NCBI RefSeq assembly: GCF_918698095.1
Contig: NZ_CAKKLY010000009.1
Span: 1 to 64,000 of the forward strand
Origin: Arthrobacter sp. Bi83
GTDB taxonomy: Bacteria > Actinomycetota > Actinomycetes > Actinomycetales > Micrococcaceae
Reading direction: 5' to 3'
DNA length: 64,000 nucleotides
The position numbers were made by a program, and so were the translations under genes. A model generated the notes under the pieces. The model was not told the DNA's origin and made no database searches. It saw only the letters and a list, made by a program, of their open reading frames with translations. Of this stretch, positions 49,966 to 59,372 are shown in pieces. Position 1 is the first letter of the stretch. Each line of letters opens with the position of its first letter.

Positions 49966-51375
49966 ATGGTGCTAACAGTCGGTCTGGATGTCGGAACTAC
50001 ATCAAGCAAGGCAGTAGTTGTCTGTGAAAACGGGAAGGTCCTGGCTCAGGGCCGTGCCCGAACGCCGTGGGACACCTCGCCGTCCGGCGTGCAGGTCGCC
50101 GCTTGCGATTTGTTGGAATCAGCAAAGGCGGCTCTGTCACTAGCCCTGAAGGATGCGCCCTCCGGCCGGATTGTCGCGCTCGGCATTACCAGCATGGGCG
50201 AGTCGGGTGTCCTCGTTGATGCCCAAAGCCGACCACTCACTCCCATAATCGCGTGGCATGACACCCGGGACGGCCAGGAGCTGGCGGACCTGAGGAACCA
50301 TGTCACGGAGGACGATTTCGCAAGGCGGACGGGTCTGCCCTTGCGGGCCCAATGGTCCCTGACGAAACACCGGTGGTTGCTGGACCATGTCCCCGCCGCC
50401 GGCCGCGCCGTGCGCCGGTTGAATATCGCCGAATGGATAGCTTTTTCGCTTGGCGGCGAAGCGGTCACAGAACAATCTTTGGCATCCCGCACGGGCTGGC
50501 TTGACTTGGCGACCCGAGACTGGTGGAGCGACGCCCTGGAGTGGTCGGGCCTCAACGTATCCCTCCTGCCGGAGCTGGTCACGGCCGGCACCAATATTGG
50601 CACCGTTGCGGCCGAGGCGGGCTTGAGCCGTCTAACAGGAGCCGCGCTCACGGTCGCAGGTCATGACCATCAGGCCGCGGTCGTCGGCGCAGGTGCCGGC
50701 GGAACAAGAGACGTACTGGACTCCTGCGGCACCGCAGAAGCCCTCGTTCGAACGATTGATCCCGGTCTGGAGCCGGGCGCTGTCCTGAAACTGACCCGGG
50801 CGGGCATCACCGTTGGCTGGTCGGCTATTGCGAACAAGTGGACGATGTTGGGCGGCACGCAAGCCGGCGTGATCCTGCAGACCACCCTGTCCATGCTCGG
50901 GCAGTCCACCCGTGACATCCGCCGTCTGGACGGGGAAGCAGCAGGCGCCCACACTGGCGCCCTTCGACTCAGAGGCAAAGATCCCGCGGCGCTAACTCTC
51001 GAAGGGATATCGGGCCACGTGACCCCGGCCCGGGTATGGATGGCCGCCATGGACGCGGTCACAGCCCAGGCGGACGAAGTCCACTCCGCGATGAACGCCG
51101 TGGTCGGTCAGCATGCCTCCATGGTGGTGACTGGTGGATGGTCCCGCAGTACGGCACTCCTCGAGGCCAAGGAGCGCGCCTTCGGTAAGGTGCGGCTCTC
51201 CTCGGTCCAGGAGACCGGAGCGCGCGGAGCGGCCCTGTTTGGCGGAATGGCTGCGGGCCTCTTTGGAGACATTCATGACTTTCCGGTGCCGGCCCAAGCT
51301 CCCGTTGCGGCTTTCCCGCAGCAGGGCTCCCCCGCCGAGCCGGACAACGCCTCAAGAGACAGGGTGCCCTCATGA
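49966..51375 (+). CDS. FGGY-family carbohydrate kinase
   Basis: A 469-residue actin-fold sugar kinase. Opening LTVGLDVGTTSSKAVVV (phosphate 1), the sugar region GITSMGESGVLVD, VAGHDHQAAVVG and the late VVTGGWSRSTALLE (adenosine) are FGGY marks. Members phosphorylate xylulose, ribulose, gluconate, erythritol or other sugars. It is first gene of a plus-strand operon and overlaps the DeoR copy 2 gene as ATGA. Paired with the PfkB kinase, it may add the first phosphate to a ketose. Substrate is inference. Confidence 0.88.
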   Translation: MVLTVGLDVGTTSSKAVVVCENGKVLAQGRARTPWDTSPSGVQVAACDLLESAKAALSLALKDAPSGRIVALGITSMGESGVLVDAQSRPLTPIIAWHDTRDGQELADLRNHVTEDDFARRTGLPLRAQWSLTKHRWLLDHVPAAGRAVRRLNIAEWIAFSLGGEAVTEQSLASRTGWLDLATRDWWSDALEWSGLNVSLLPELVTAGTNIGTVAAEAGLSRLTGAALTVAGHDHQAAVVGAGAGGTRDVLDSCGTAEALVRTIDPGLEPGAVLKLTRAGITVGWSAIANKWTMLGGTQAGVILQTTLSMLGQSTRDIRRLDGEAAGAHTGALRLRGKDPAALTLEGISGHVTPARVWMAAMDAVTAQADEVHSAMNAVVGQHASMVVTGGWSRSTALLEAKERAFGKVRLSSVQETGARGAALFGGMAAGLFGDIHDFPVPAQAPVAAFPQQGSPAEPDNASRDRVPS

Positions 51376-52172
51376 CCGAAATCGAAGACATTTCCCGTCA
51401 AGACCAGCGGCTGCTCTATCCGGAACAACGCCGCGAATTCATCCTAACCATGCTCCGTACAGAGGGACGGGTCGACGCAACAGGAATCGCCGAGGACCTC
51501 GCTGTAACCAATGAAACGGTCCGAAAAGATCTGGTGTTCCTGGAACAGTCTGGCCTGTTGCGGCGCGTACATGGGGGTGCGGTGCCCGTCGGTCGCCTGA
51601 CCTATGAACCCGCGGTTGCCAGACGCACTGGCTTTGCCGAAGAAAAGACCCGGATCGCCAAGGCGGCCCTGGAACACCTTCCCCCGGGCGGGTCAGTGCT
51701 GATCGACGCAGGTTCGACCACTGCGCGTCTGGCGGATCTATTCCCCCGCGACCGGGAGATGACGGTTTATACGAATACGCTCACCATCGCGGCCTCCCTA
51801 CTTGACCGGCCTCTGCTGACCGTCTACACCTTTGGTGGCCGGATAAGACCACTGACGGCGGCCCAAGTGGACCACTGGGCCGCCAGATCACTCGATGAGA
51901 TCAACGTTGACGTGGCTTTCCTAGGAGCAAACGCAGTGTCCGTGGATCGCGGGTTGACCACTCCGGACCCTGCAGAGGCAGCCGTCAAGAGGATCATGCT
52001 TTCCAGCGCGCGCAAGCGAATCCTGCTGACTGACCACAGCAAGTTTGGCTGCGTAAGTAACTGCAAGCACGCTGATCTGGCCGATATCGACCTCATGATT
52101 ACCGACAAAGGCGCGGACAGCCGTGAACTGAAGGCCCTGAGAGCGGCGGGAGTCGAGGTGCAGCTGGCATGA
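51372..52172 (+). CDS. DeoR-family regulator (copy 2)
   Basis: A 266-residue DeoR-type regulator. HTH at about 18-75 (QRREFILTMLRTEGRVDATGIAEDLAVTNETVRKDLVFLEQSGLLRRVHGGAVPV) and DeoRC domain with VLIDAGSTTARLADLFPRDR and LTDHSKFGCVSN. Very close to the copy at 46191 throughout, so the two arose by duplication and probably share operators and effector, possibly a ketose phosphate. Gene overlaps the kinases on both sides by four bases. Confidence 0.9.
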   Translation: MTEIEDISRQDQRLLYPEQRREFILTMLRTEGRVDATGIAEDLAVTNETVRKDLVFLEQSGLLRRVHGGAVPVGRLTYEPAVARRTGFAEEKTRIAKAALEHLPPGGSVLIDAGSTTARLADLFPRDREMTVYTNTLTIAASLLDRPLLTVYTFGGRIRPLTAAQVDHWAARSLDEINVDVAFLGANAVSVDRGLTTPDPAEAAVKRIMLSSARKRILLTDHSKFGCVSNCKHADLADIDLMITDKGADSRELKALRAAGVEVQLA

Positions 52173-53140
52173 TTGTGACCGTTTCACCGAACCCCAGTTT
52201 GGACCGGACCATGCGCGTTGAAGCGCTGCCCCGTGGAGAGGTTGTACGCAGCCTGCGGGCCTACAGCGAGCCGAGCGGCAAAGGCGTGAATGTGGCGGTT
52301 GCATTGCACGCCCACGAGATCGACGTCCTGGCGGTTCTACCCGCAGGCGGCTTCGCCGGGACGCAGATCACTTCGATGCTGGCCGCCATGGGTGTACCCT
52401 TCCTTGCCGTACCGATCGCGGACGAGATCCGCAGCAACGTCAGCCTCGTGGAGCCCGACGCGACCGTGACGAAGATCAATGAGCTCGGCCCCACGCTCGA
52501 CCGGGCGGAAGCGGCATCTCTGGTCAGCGCGGCACTGAACGGCGTCGGCGAAGGCGACTGGATGGTCGCCTGCGGGACACTGCCCGTCGGCGAAGTCGAG
52601 TCCATATACACAGACCTGGTAGTCGGCACACAGGTGCGGAACGCACGCGTCGCTGTCGATACCTCGGGCGAGGCCCTGCGGAAAGTGCTGCAGTACGGGC
52701 CGGACCTCATCAAACCCAACGCCAGCGAGCTCGCTGAGCTCACCGGCAGGGCGCTGGAGAATCTCGGTGACGTCGTCGACGCCGCTGCAGAACTCCGGCA
52801 ACGAGGTGCACGGGCAGTCCTGGCCAGCTTGGGATCCGACGGAGCAATCCTCCTCGACGATTCCGGCTGCTACTACGGTCGTGCTCGGGTTGATAGCGTC
52901 GTCAGCGCCGTCGGCGCCGGCGACGCGTTGCTTGCCGGCTTCCTGGCCGGCGGCGGAAGCGGAAGCCAAGCCCTGCGGCAGGGCATGGCGTGGGCGGCTG
53001 CCGCCGTTCAGCACGAGGGCACTCTTTATCAGGGCCAGGGCGTCTCGATAAATGTGGAAATCAGCGACGATCCCGACCGTACCCGAGCCCTCAAGGAACC
53101 TTGCACTGACTGGTATCAGCCGGAAGAATGCCCCCGCTAG
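52169..53140 (+). CDS. PfkB-family phosphofructokinase-like kinase (FruK/LacC type)
   Basis: A 323-residue ribokinase-fold kinase. The 1-phosphofructokinase/tagatose-6-phosphate kinase subgroup is indicated by VSPNPSLDRT at the start and SGKGVNVAVAL. The ATP/anion hole motif is VSAVGAGDALLAG with catalytic Asp. It would add the second phosphate to a ketose phosphate to make the bisphosphate cleaved by the class II aldolase. Overlaps the DeoR gene by four bases. Confidence 0.9.
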   Translation: MIVTVSPNPSLDRTMRVEALPRGEVVRSLRAYSEPSGKGVNVAVALHAHEIDVLAVLPAGGFAGTQITSMLAAMGVPFLAVPIADEIRSNVSLVEPDATVTKINELGPTLDRAEAASLVSAALNGVGEGDWMVACGTLPVGEVESIYTDLVVGTQVRNARVAVDTSGEALRKVLQYGPDLIKPNASELAELTGRALENLGDVVDAAAELRQRGARAVLASLGSDGAILLDDSGCYYGRARVDSVVSAVGAGDALLAGFLAGGGSGSQALRQGMAWAAAAVQHEGTLYQGQGVSINVEISDDPDRTRALKEPCTDWYQPEECPR

Positions 53141-53245
53141 TCCCTGCCGGCCAACAATCTCTACGCCACGGCGGTGGTCTTACGTCGGTCATCGGGCTTG
53201 CACCCCACCAATTTGTGGCTACACCCTACCCATTTTAGGAGCATC

Positions 53246-54322
53246 ATGCTTACAAAACGCGCTACGCGCTTCGCTCTCATCTCCTCCCTGGCCGCCGCAA
53301 CAATGATTGTCGCGACGGGATGCAGCGGGTCGGCCCCAGCCGCCACCCCGTCCTCCAACGAAAGAGGCCTGATCGGCATCTCGATGCGCTTCATCGCCGG
53401 AAACTCCTGGCTAAGTACCATGTCCGACGGCGCCGTGAAGTCAGGCAAAGCCAAGGGCTACACCATGGAGGCGGTCGATGCGCAAGGAAGCGCGCAGACC
53501 CAGATCCAGCAGATGCGCACCTTCATCAACAAGGGAGCCAAGGCGATCATCATCGAACCCGTTGGTGACCGAAACGTAGCCAGCGGCATTGAAGCTGCAA
53601 AGACTGCCGGCATCCCCGTCGTTGTCGTCAACGACAGGGTCTCAGAAGAGCTCGCCAAGCAGGTCGCCTGCAACGTTCACGACGACGGCGAGGCTACCGC
53701 AGCGCTCGTGGGCGAGAAGGCAGCCGCCGCAGCCGTGGCGAAGAAGGGCGAAAACTCCACCATCAACCTGTACATCCAGGCGTTGTTCCCTCAGGAACTC
53801 GTAACGGAGAGCCGGGAGAAGGGCTTCATGGCCGGCTGGGAGAAGTACATGGCCCAGCACCCGGGTGTGAAGACCAAGCGGATCCCTAACAACTACGGCG
53901 AAGCGCTGCCGGACAAGACGCTGGCCGCCATGCGGAACGTCCTCGCCGGCAACCCGGATATCGACGTCGTGTTCAACCAGACGGACGTCGTCATGCCCGC
54001 CGTTACCGAAGCGCTCAAGGGCTCCGGGCTGATGGACCAGCAAGGCAACACCAAGGTCGTCATCGCCGGATTTGACGGCGGAATGGACGTGATCAAGAGC
54101 ATGTCCACTAACCCGTCTTCACCTGTCGTGGCCGACGGCTTGAACCAGCCGGCTCTGCAGGCGGGTTACGCCGTGGATGAGGCGATCGCCGCCGTGGCCG
54201 GCAAACCGACCGGCAAGTGCAGCGGCTCACCTGCCACGCGTGTGCTCCCCGCTCTCGCTGTCACACCACAGGACGCGTCCAAGTACGTCACCGACAGCCT
54301 CGCCTTCGCCGGCGAAGAATAA
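53246..54322 (+). CDS. Sugar ABC transporter substrate-binding lipoprotein (RbsB-like)
   Basis: A 358-residue binding lipoprotein; lipobox ATGC after MLTKRATRFALISSLAA. The type I periplasmic-binding fold shows IIEPVGDRNVASGIEAAKTAGIPVVVVND. TAGGAG precedes the ATG at 53246, so the longer frame is rejected. It heads the RbsBAC-type transporter (ATPase 54335, permease 55918) that imports the substrate of this cluster. Confidence 0.9.
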   Translation: MLTKRATRFALISSLAAATMIVATGCSGSAPAATPSSNERGLIGISMRFIAGNSWLSTMSDGAVKSGKAKGYTMEAVDAQGSAQTQIQQMRTFINKGAKAIIIEPVGDRNVASGIEAAKTAGIPVVVVNDRVSEELAKQVACNVHDDGEATAALVGEKAAAAAVAKKGENSTINLYIQALFPQELVTESREKGFMAGWEKYMAQHPGVKTKRIPNNYGEALPDKTLAAMRNVLAGNPDIDVVFNQTDVVMPAVTEALKGSGLMDQQGNTKVVIAGFDGGMDVIKSMSTNPSSPVVADGLNQPALQAGYAVDEAIAAVAGKPTGKCSGSPATRVLPALAVTPQDASKYVTDSLAFAGEE

Positions 54323-54334
54323 GCAGGAGAAATC

Positions 54335-55879
54335 ATGACTGCGCCCGCTGAGATTGCCTCACGGTCACTGATCGCAGTGGCCGGGGTTTCCAAGGCCTAC
54401 CCCGGCACCCAGGCCCTGAGTAATATCGATCTGCACATCATGCCTGGAGAAATCCACGGAATTGCCGGGCAGAACGGTGCCGGGAAGTCCACGCTGGTAA
54501 GGATTCTATCCGGAGTGGAAAAGCCTGACTCCGGAACAGTCCTCCTTGACGGGCTCCCGGTCAGTTTCGACAATCCACATGCGGCCCAGCGGGCGCGGAT
54601 CATGACGGTGCATCAGGAGTTGAGCCTGATGCCACACCTGTCCGTAGCCGAGAACATCTACGTCGGCGAGCTGCCCCGGACAGTGCTTGGAACTGTCGAC
54701 TGGCGGGCGGTCCGGTCGCAGGCACGCGAACAGTTGCTCCGCCTCGGGTTCGATCTCGACGTCCGGGCCCCCGTCGGTTCCCTGCCGATCGCGCACCGGC
54801 AGGCAGTGGAAATCGCCAAGGCTGTCAGCGGCGACGCCCGGGTGCTGATTCTGGACGAACCGACCGCTACATTGCCCCGGCACGACGTCCGCCAGCTGTT
54901 TGACCTCCTCAACCAGCTGAAGAAACTTGGCATCGCCATCATCTACATCTCGCATCATTTCGACGAAATGTATGAGATCTGCGACAAAATCTCCGTGTTT
55001 CGTGATGGCAGGCGGGTGGCGGTCCATGAGGCCGACGCGAGCCGCCATGACCTGATCCTGCAAGCAATGCTGGGCGGAGTAAGCACGGAGCAGTCGGCGA
55101 AACTGCAACTGGGTTCCAGCGAGACGCCCCGGCTGGGGGTGGGCCGAACCACCGGAGAGGTAGCCCTGGCCGTCCGGGGGCTCCGGGATGGCCATGACCT
55201 CCATGGCATCGACTTGACGCTCCATCGCGGGGAGGTGCTGGGCGTCGCCGGCCTGTCCGGGAACGGTCAAAGCCAGCTGGCGGCGGCCCTGTTCGGGGCC
55301 GAGAAATCGACCCAGCAGAGTTTCGAGATCAACGGCCGGAAGCGGCACACAGCGGATCCCGCAGAATCGATCAGGCTCGGCCTCGGGCTGTTGCCGGAGG
55401 AACGCAAGACCCAAGGCCTGGCGCTGACGATGTCCGTGACCGAGAACATCACCATGGCCTCACTTGCGAAGTTTTCGCCCGGGTTCTTCCTAAACCGGGG
55501 CAGCGAACACAGGGCCGCCCTCCGCATGCGGGACGCGCTGGTCATAAAAGTGGCGTCCGTAGGGCAACCCGTCGGCAACCTCAGCGGCGGCAATCAGCAA
55601 AAGGTTGCCCTCGCCAAGTGGCTGGTCAGCGGCGTCAAGACGCTGATCATCGTGGAACCCACAAGAGGCGTGGACGTGGGTGCAAAGCTCGAAATCTATG
55701 AGCTTATCCGTCAGTTCGTGGAAGACGGCGGCAGCGTCATCGTGATCACCTCAGAAATCGATGAAGCGCTCATGTGCGACCGCGTGCTGATCCTCAGCCG
55801 TGGCCGGATCTCCGGGTCCGTGGACCGTGCCGAGATCGACGAACACGGCGAAGCCGCCGTCCTCAATCGATTCAACTGA
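54335..55879 (+). CDS. Sugar ABC transporter ATPase, double-domain (RbsA/XylG type)
   Basis: A 514-residue protein with two ABC domains. The first is canonical: GQNGAGKSTLVR, VHQELSLMPHLSVAEN, Walker B VLILDEPTATL. The second has a degenerate Walker A (GLSGNGQSQLAAALFG) but LSGGNQQKVALAKWL and EPTRGVDVGAK, the normal RbsA arrangement. It lies 12 bases after the binding-protein gene. Confidence 0.93.
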   Translation: MTAPAEIASRSLIAVAGVSKAYPGTQALSNIDLHIMPGEIHGIAGQNGAGKSTLVRILSGVEKPDSGTVLLDGLPVSFDNPHAAQRARIMTVHQELSLMPHLSVAENIYVGELPRTVLGTVDWRAVRSQAREQLLRLGFDLDVRAPVGSLPIAHRQAVEIAKAVSGDARVLILDEPTATLPRHDVRQLFDLLNQLKKLGIAIIYISHHFDEMYEICDKISVFRDGRRVAVHEADASRHDLILQAMLGGVSTEQSAKLQLGSSETPRLGVGRTTGEVALAVRGLRDGHDLHGIDLTLHRGEVLGVAGLSGNGQSQLAAALFGAEKSTQQSFEINGRKRHTADPAESIRLGLGLLPEERKTQGLALTMSVTENITMASLAKFSPGFFLNRGSEHRAALRMRDALVIKVASVGQPVGNLSGGNQQKVALAKWLVSGVKTLIIVEPTRGVDVGAKLEIYELIRQFVEDGGSVIVITSEIDEALMCDRVLILSRGRISGSVDRAEIDEHGEAAVLNRFN

Positions 55880-55917
55880 TCACCCAAGAACCAGTTCTAA
55901 CAATGGAGTTGTAACTC

Positions 55918-57030
55918 GTGGCCCTCAATACCAGTCCAGTCACCCCGCCTCAGCCCCAGACCTCCGGTCTGTCCGCCGCCGTCAATGCCCTCCGGACATT
56001 CACCAACTCGCTTGGCTCCAAGGGATATCTCTTCGTGGTCGGAGCCCTTGTGCTGGCGGTGGGGAGCGTTCTCTCTCCCTATTTCATGACGTCCCGGAAC
56101 CTGATAGCCGTGCTCATTACGGCATCGGTTGTCTCCGTGCTTGCCGTCGGCCAGTATCTGGTCATCGTCACCGGCGGCATTGATCTTTCCGTCGGGGCCG
56201 TAGCCGCACTATCCTCCGTCACTGTGGGGCTTGCCCTGCAGGCAGGCGTCTCTTGGCCATTGGCGCTGCTGCTGGCGCTGCTGGTCGCTGGCTTCGTGGG
56301 CGTCTTCAACGGTCTGATGATCATTTATGGAGGAATTACCCCGTTCATCGTGACACTCGCGATGATGAGCATTGCCCGTGGAGTGGCGTACATCCTGCAG
56401 ACCGGGCGCCAGGTGGCCATCGATGATCAGGGTTTCCTGTCCGCCTTTACCGCAGATTTAGGGCCGCTGCCTGCCCCTGTCGTCATCGCCATGATCGTCA
56501 TGATCGTCTTGGCCGTGACCATGTCACAGACGCGCTACGGACGTCGCCTTTTCGCGATCGGCGGGAACCCCGACGCTGCACGGCTTTCGGGTCTTCCGAT
56601 CAAGCGGGACATCGTGGGTGCCTACTTCTGTTCGTCTCTGCTGGCAGGGCTCGGCGGCGTCATGATCGCCGCCCAGTTGACGGAAGGCAGCGCAATTATC
56701 GGCGAAGGATACGAGCTCAACGCTATCGCGGCCGTAGTGGTAGGCGGCGCGTCACTGTTCGGTGGTACGGGAGACCCCATCAGCGCGGTGCTCGGCGGCC
56801 TGATCATCGCCGTGATCCTCAACATCATGGATCTGCTTGGAATCCAGGCCCAGCCGCAGCTGATCGTCAAAGGTGCAGTCATCCTCCTCGCAGTGCTGTT
56901 CACCAGCGGGGTGGGAAACAAGCTCCCTGGTGCGATACGAAAGCTCGTGTTCCAGAAGCGCTACACCGGGAAGGGTTCCGACCTCCCGTCCGAAGGAAAG
57001 GAAAAGGAGAAGATCGATGCCGCCAAGTAG
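55918..57030 (+). CDS. Sugar ABC transporter permease (RbsC/XylH type)
   Basis: A 370-residue permease with about ten helices; VIVTGGIDLSVGAVAALSS and VVGGASLFGGTGDPISAVLGG are the RbsC motifs. GTG start at 55918 after GGAG. A basic, Lys/Glu-rich tail (residues 345-370) is unusual in length. It overlaps the small-subunit gene by 14 bases, tying the transporter to the GMC oxidoreductase in one operon. Confidence 0.92.
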   Translation: MALNTSPVTPPQPQTSGLSAAVNALRTFTNSLGSKGYLFVVGALVLAVGSVLSPYFMTSRNLIAVLITASVVSVLAVGQYLVIVTGGIDLSVGAVAALSSVTVGLALQAGVSWPLALLLALLVAGFVGVFNGLMIIYGGITPFIVTLAMMSIARGVAYILQTGRQVAIDDQGFLSAFTADLGPLPAPVVIAMIVMIVLAVTMSQTRYGRRLFAIGGNPDAARLSGLPIKRDIVGAYFCSSLLAGLGGVMIAAQLTEGSAIIGEGYELNAIAAVVVGGASLFGGTGDPISAVLGGLIIAVILNIMDLLGIQAQPQLIVKGAVILLAVLFTSGVGNKLPGAIRKLVFQKRYTGKGSDLPSEGKEKEKIDAAK

Positions 57031-57577
57031 CGATACAACCGTGACCCAGTGGCAGTTCCTCACGCAGGCAGAGGCCGAGACAATCGAGGCCGTCTGCGAA
57101 CGTATCTTCCCGAACGACGACGGCAGGGCGGGTGCCCGCGATGCGCGCGTGATTGTCTTCATCGATCGGGCCGCTGCGGACGAGGACGAAGCCTTGCGCC
57201 TGTGCTACCGAGAAGGCGTCCAAGCACTCAATGCCTTCAGTAACGACGTGTACGGGTCCCCGTTCGCCAAATTGTCCGGCGACGCCGCGGACAGCCTCCT
57301 GGAGCGGATTGAGAATGCTGAGTCCTCTACCCACCCGGATGTGCCCCACCCGCTGGCAACCTTCTTCGCGCTTGTCTGGGAACACACCATCCAAGGCATG
57401 TTCTGTGACCCGAAGTACGGCGGAAACCACGACACACTCGGCTGGCAGCTGGTCGGCTTCCCCGGAGCGCAATGGGGCTACAACGCCGAACAGATGAAGC
57501 CCGGGTTCGACTCAACCATCATCCCCATCAAATCCCTGGAAGATCTACGCAACGAATTGAGGGGCGCGAATGCCTGA
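57017..57577 (+). CDS. Gluconate 2-dehydrogenase subunit 3-like small subunit
   Basis: A 186-residue protein of the gluconate 2-dehydrogenase subunit 3 family: FLTQAEAETIEAVCERIFPNDD, and the late YGGNHDTLGWQLVGFPGAQWGY. In known enzymes this subunit escorts the GMC flavoprotein, often bearing its Tat signal. Here there is no signal peptide, so the complex should stay in the cytoplasm. AAGGAG precedes the ATG at 57017. It overlaps the GMC gene by eight bases. Confidence 0.88.
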   Translation: MPPSSDTTVTQWQFLTQAEAETIEAVCERIFPNDDGRAGARDARVIVFIDRAAADEDEALRLCYREGVQALNAFSNDVYGSPFAKLSGDAADSLLERIENAESSTHPDVPHPLATFFALVWEHTIQGMFCDPKYGGNHDTLGWQLVGFPGAQWGYNAEQMKPGFDSTIIPIKSLEDLRNELRGANA

Positions 57578-59267
57578 AAAAGCAGAGGCCATCGTCGTCG
57601 GCCTGGGCGCATCGGGCGGCATCATCGCCGAACAGCTGACCAAGGCCGGCATGCGTGTCCTTGCCCTGGACAAGGGCCCGATGCACAGCAACGAGGAGTT
57701 CACCTTCAAGCATGACGAGGTCAAGTACTACTCCCGGGGCTCCCTCGTTCCCCAGCTGTCCACCGATCCGGTGACGTGGCGGCCGAATGAAGCGACCGAG
57801 GCCCAACTTCTGCCGTGGGCAGCCGGCGTCCGCGGCAACAGCGAACCGCTGCACCTGCCGCCGTCGATCGGCCCCGGCGGCGGAACGCTTCATTGGGGCG
57901 GTGCCTCCTGGCGCCACCGCGACTCCGACTTCCATATGAAGTCACTCATCGAGGAACGCTTCGGGCCCGAGGCGCTGGACGGCGACTCCACCATGGTGGA
58001 CTGGCCGGTGAGCTACGGCGATCTGGAGCCCTACTACGACAAGGTCGAATGGGAACTCGGCGTCTCCGGCCAGGCCGGGAACGTCAAGGGTATACACAAT
58101 CCGGCAGGCAGCCCATTCGAATCCGACCGCCAACGCGAGTACCCAATGCCGCCCTTGCGCCGGGCACCGGCCGACGACCGTTTCAAGGCCGCCTGTGAAA
58201 GACTCGGCTATCGCCCATTCCAGCAGCCCGCGGCCGTGGCCTCCACGGACTACAAATCACTGAAGGGCTGCGAATACTGCGGCTTCTGCCATGGGTTCCT
58301 GTGTCACGTCAACGCCAAGCAGTCCAGCCGCATCACCTCGGTGGAGATGGCGCTCCAGACGGGCAACCTCGAAATCCGCTCCTCCTCCCGCGTCTTCCGG
58401 TTGAACCGCGACGCGACAGGACGCAGCATCACCGGCGTCTCCTACTTCGACGCTGATGGCGTGGTGCACGACGTTGAATCGGACCTGGTGGTTGTCGCCT
58501 GCTACGCCCTCGAAAACAGCCGGCTACTGCTCGCTTCCGGCATCAACGCCAACGGACAGGTGGGACAGAACTTTATGACCCACAGCTTCGGCTGGTGCAC
58601 GCTGGTGTTGCCGGAGTTCAGCAACCCGTTCATGGCGCCCCTGGTGGCCGCCAGTGTGGTGGATGATCTCAACTGCGACGGCGTGCCGGACAACGACGAA
58701 GGTGTTCTCTGGGGATCCGTCCTCACGAGCATCCCCGGCGACCTGCAGCCCATCGAGGCCGCACACAACCTGCCACCGGGCATGCGCCGCTGGGGCGGGG
58801 AATTCAAGGACTGGTTTTCCGAGAATTACCGCAAACTCATGGGCATCCACAACCAAATCCCGAGTTTCCCGACGAAACGGTACTACTGCGACCTTGACCC
58901 GGTGGTAAAAGACAAGTTCGGCCAGCCCGCGCTTCGAATCACCCACGACTGGTCCCAGCACGACGTTGCGGCGCTGAACTACTTCGAAAAAATAAAGCGC
59001 AACATCGCCGACGAAATGGGCGCCACCCAGTTCTGGTCCGAAGCCAACCCGCCAGCTTACCACCTTTCCACCCATGAAGTGGGCACCCACCGCATGGGCG
59101 AAAATCCCGCGGATTCCGTCGTGGACATCTACGGCGAGTCCCATGAATGCAAGGGTCTTTACGTGGTCGGAGGCGGACAGTTTCCCACGCTGTCCGGCTA
59201 CAACCCCACCCAGACCCTGCAGGCCCTCGCGTACCTGAGTGCCGACCGAATTCTGGAGAAGGTCTAG
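57570..59267 (+). CDS. GMC-family FAD oxidoreductase, large subunit
   Basis: A 565-residue flavoprotein. FAD motif IVVGLGASGGIIAEQL near residue 8, PGGGTLHWGGASWRHRDSDF near 98, and the GMC C-terminal box THEVGTHRMGENP...GYNPTQTLQALAY with the catalytic His/Asn pair. Together with the small subunit it resembles gluconate 2-dehydrogenase, fructose 5-dehydrogenase and glucoside 3-dehydrogenase. A Cys-rich patch CEYCGFCHGFLCHVNAKQSS near residue 235 is also typical. A cytochrome c subunit is missing, so the electron acceptor is unknown. Oxidation of an imported sugar or glycoside is expected. Confidence 0.88.
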   Translation: MPEKAEAIVVGLGASGGIIAEQLTKAGMRVLALDKGPMHSNEEFTFKHDEVKYYSRGSLVPQLSTDPVTWRPNEATEAQLLPWAAGVRGNSEPLHLPPSIGPGGGTLHWGGASWRHRDSDFHMKSLIEERFGPEALDGDSTMVDWPVSYGDLEPYYDKVEWELGVSGQAGNVKGIHNPAGSPFESDRQREYPMPPLRRAPADDRFKAACERLGYRPFQQPAAVASTDYKSLKGCEYCGFCHGFLCHVNAKQSSRITSVEMALQTGNLEIRSSSRVFRLNRDATGRSITGVSYFDADGVVHDVESDLVVVACYALENSRLLLASGINANGQVGQNFMTHSFGWCTLVLPEFSNPFMAPLVAASVVDDLNCDGVPDNDEGVLWGSVLTSIPGDLQPIEAAHNLPPGMRRWGGEFKDWFSENYRKLMGIHNQIPSFPTKRYYCDLDPVVKDKFGQPALRITHDWSQHDVAALNYFEKIKRNIADEMGATQFWSEANPPAYHLSTHEVGTHRMGENPADSVVDIYGESHECKGLYVVGGGQFPTLSGYNPTQTLQALAYLSADRILEKV

Positions 59268-59372
59268 CACCTCCGGGTGATGCTTCTCCAGAGCAGCAAG
59301 AGCATCTGTAAACCGAACAGTCGGCCTGAATCCGGGCCGACGGTAGTGAAGAAAAAGAAAGAGAAGAAACCA

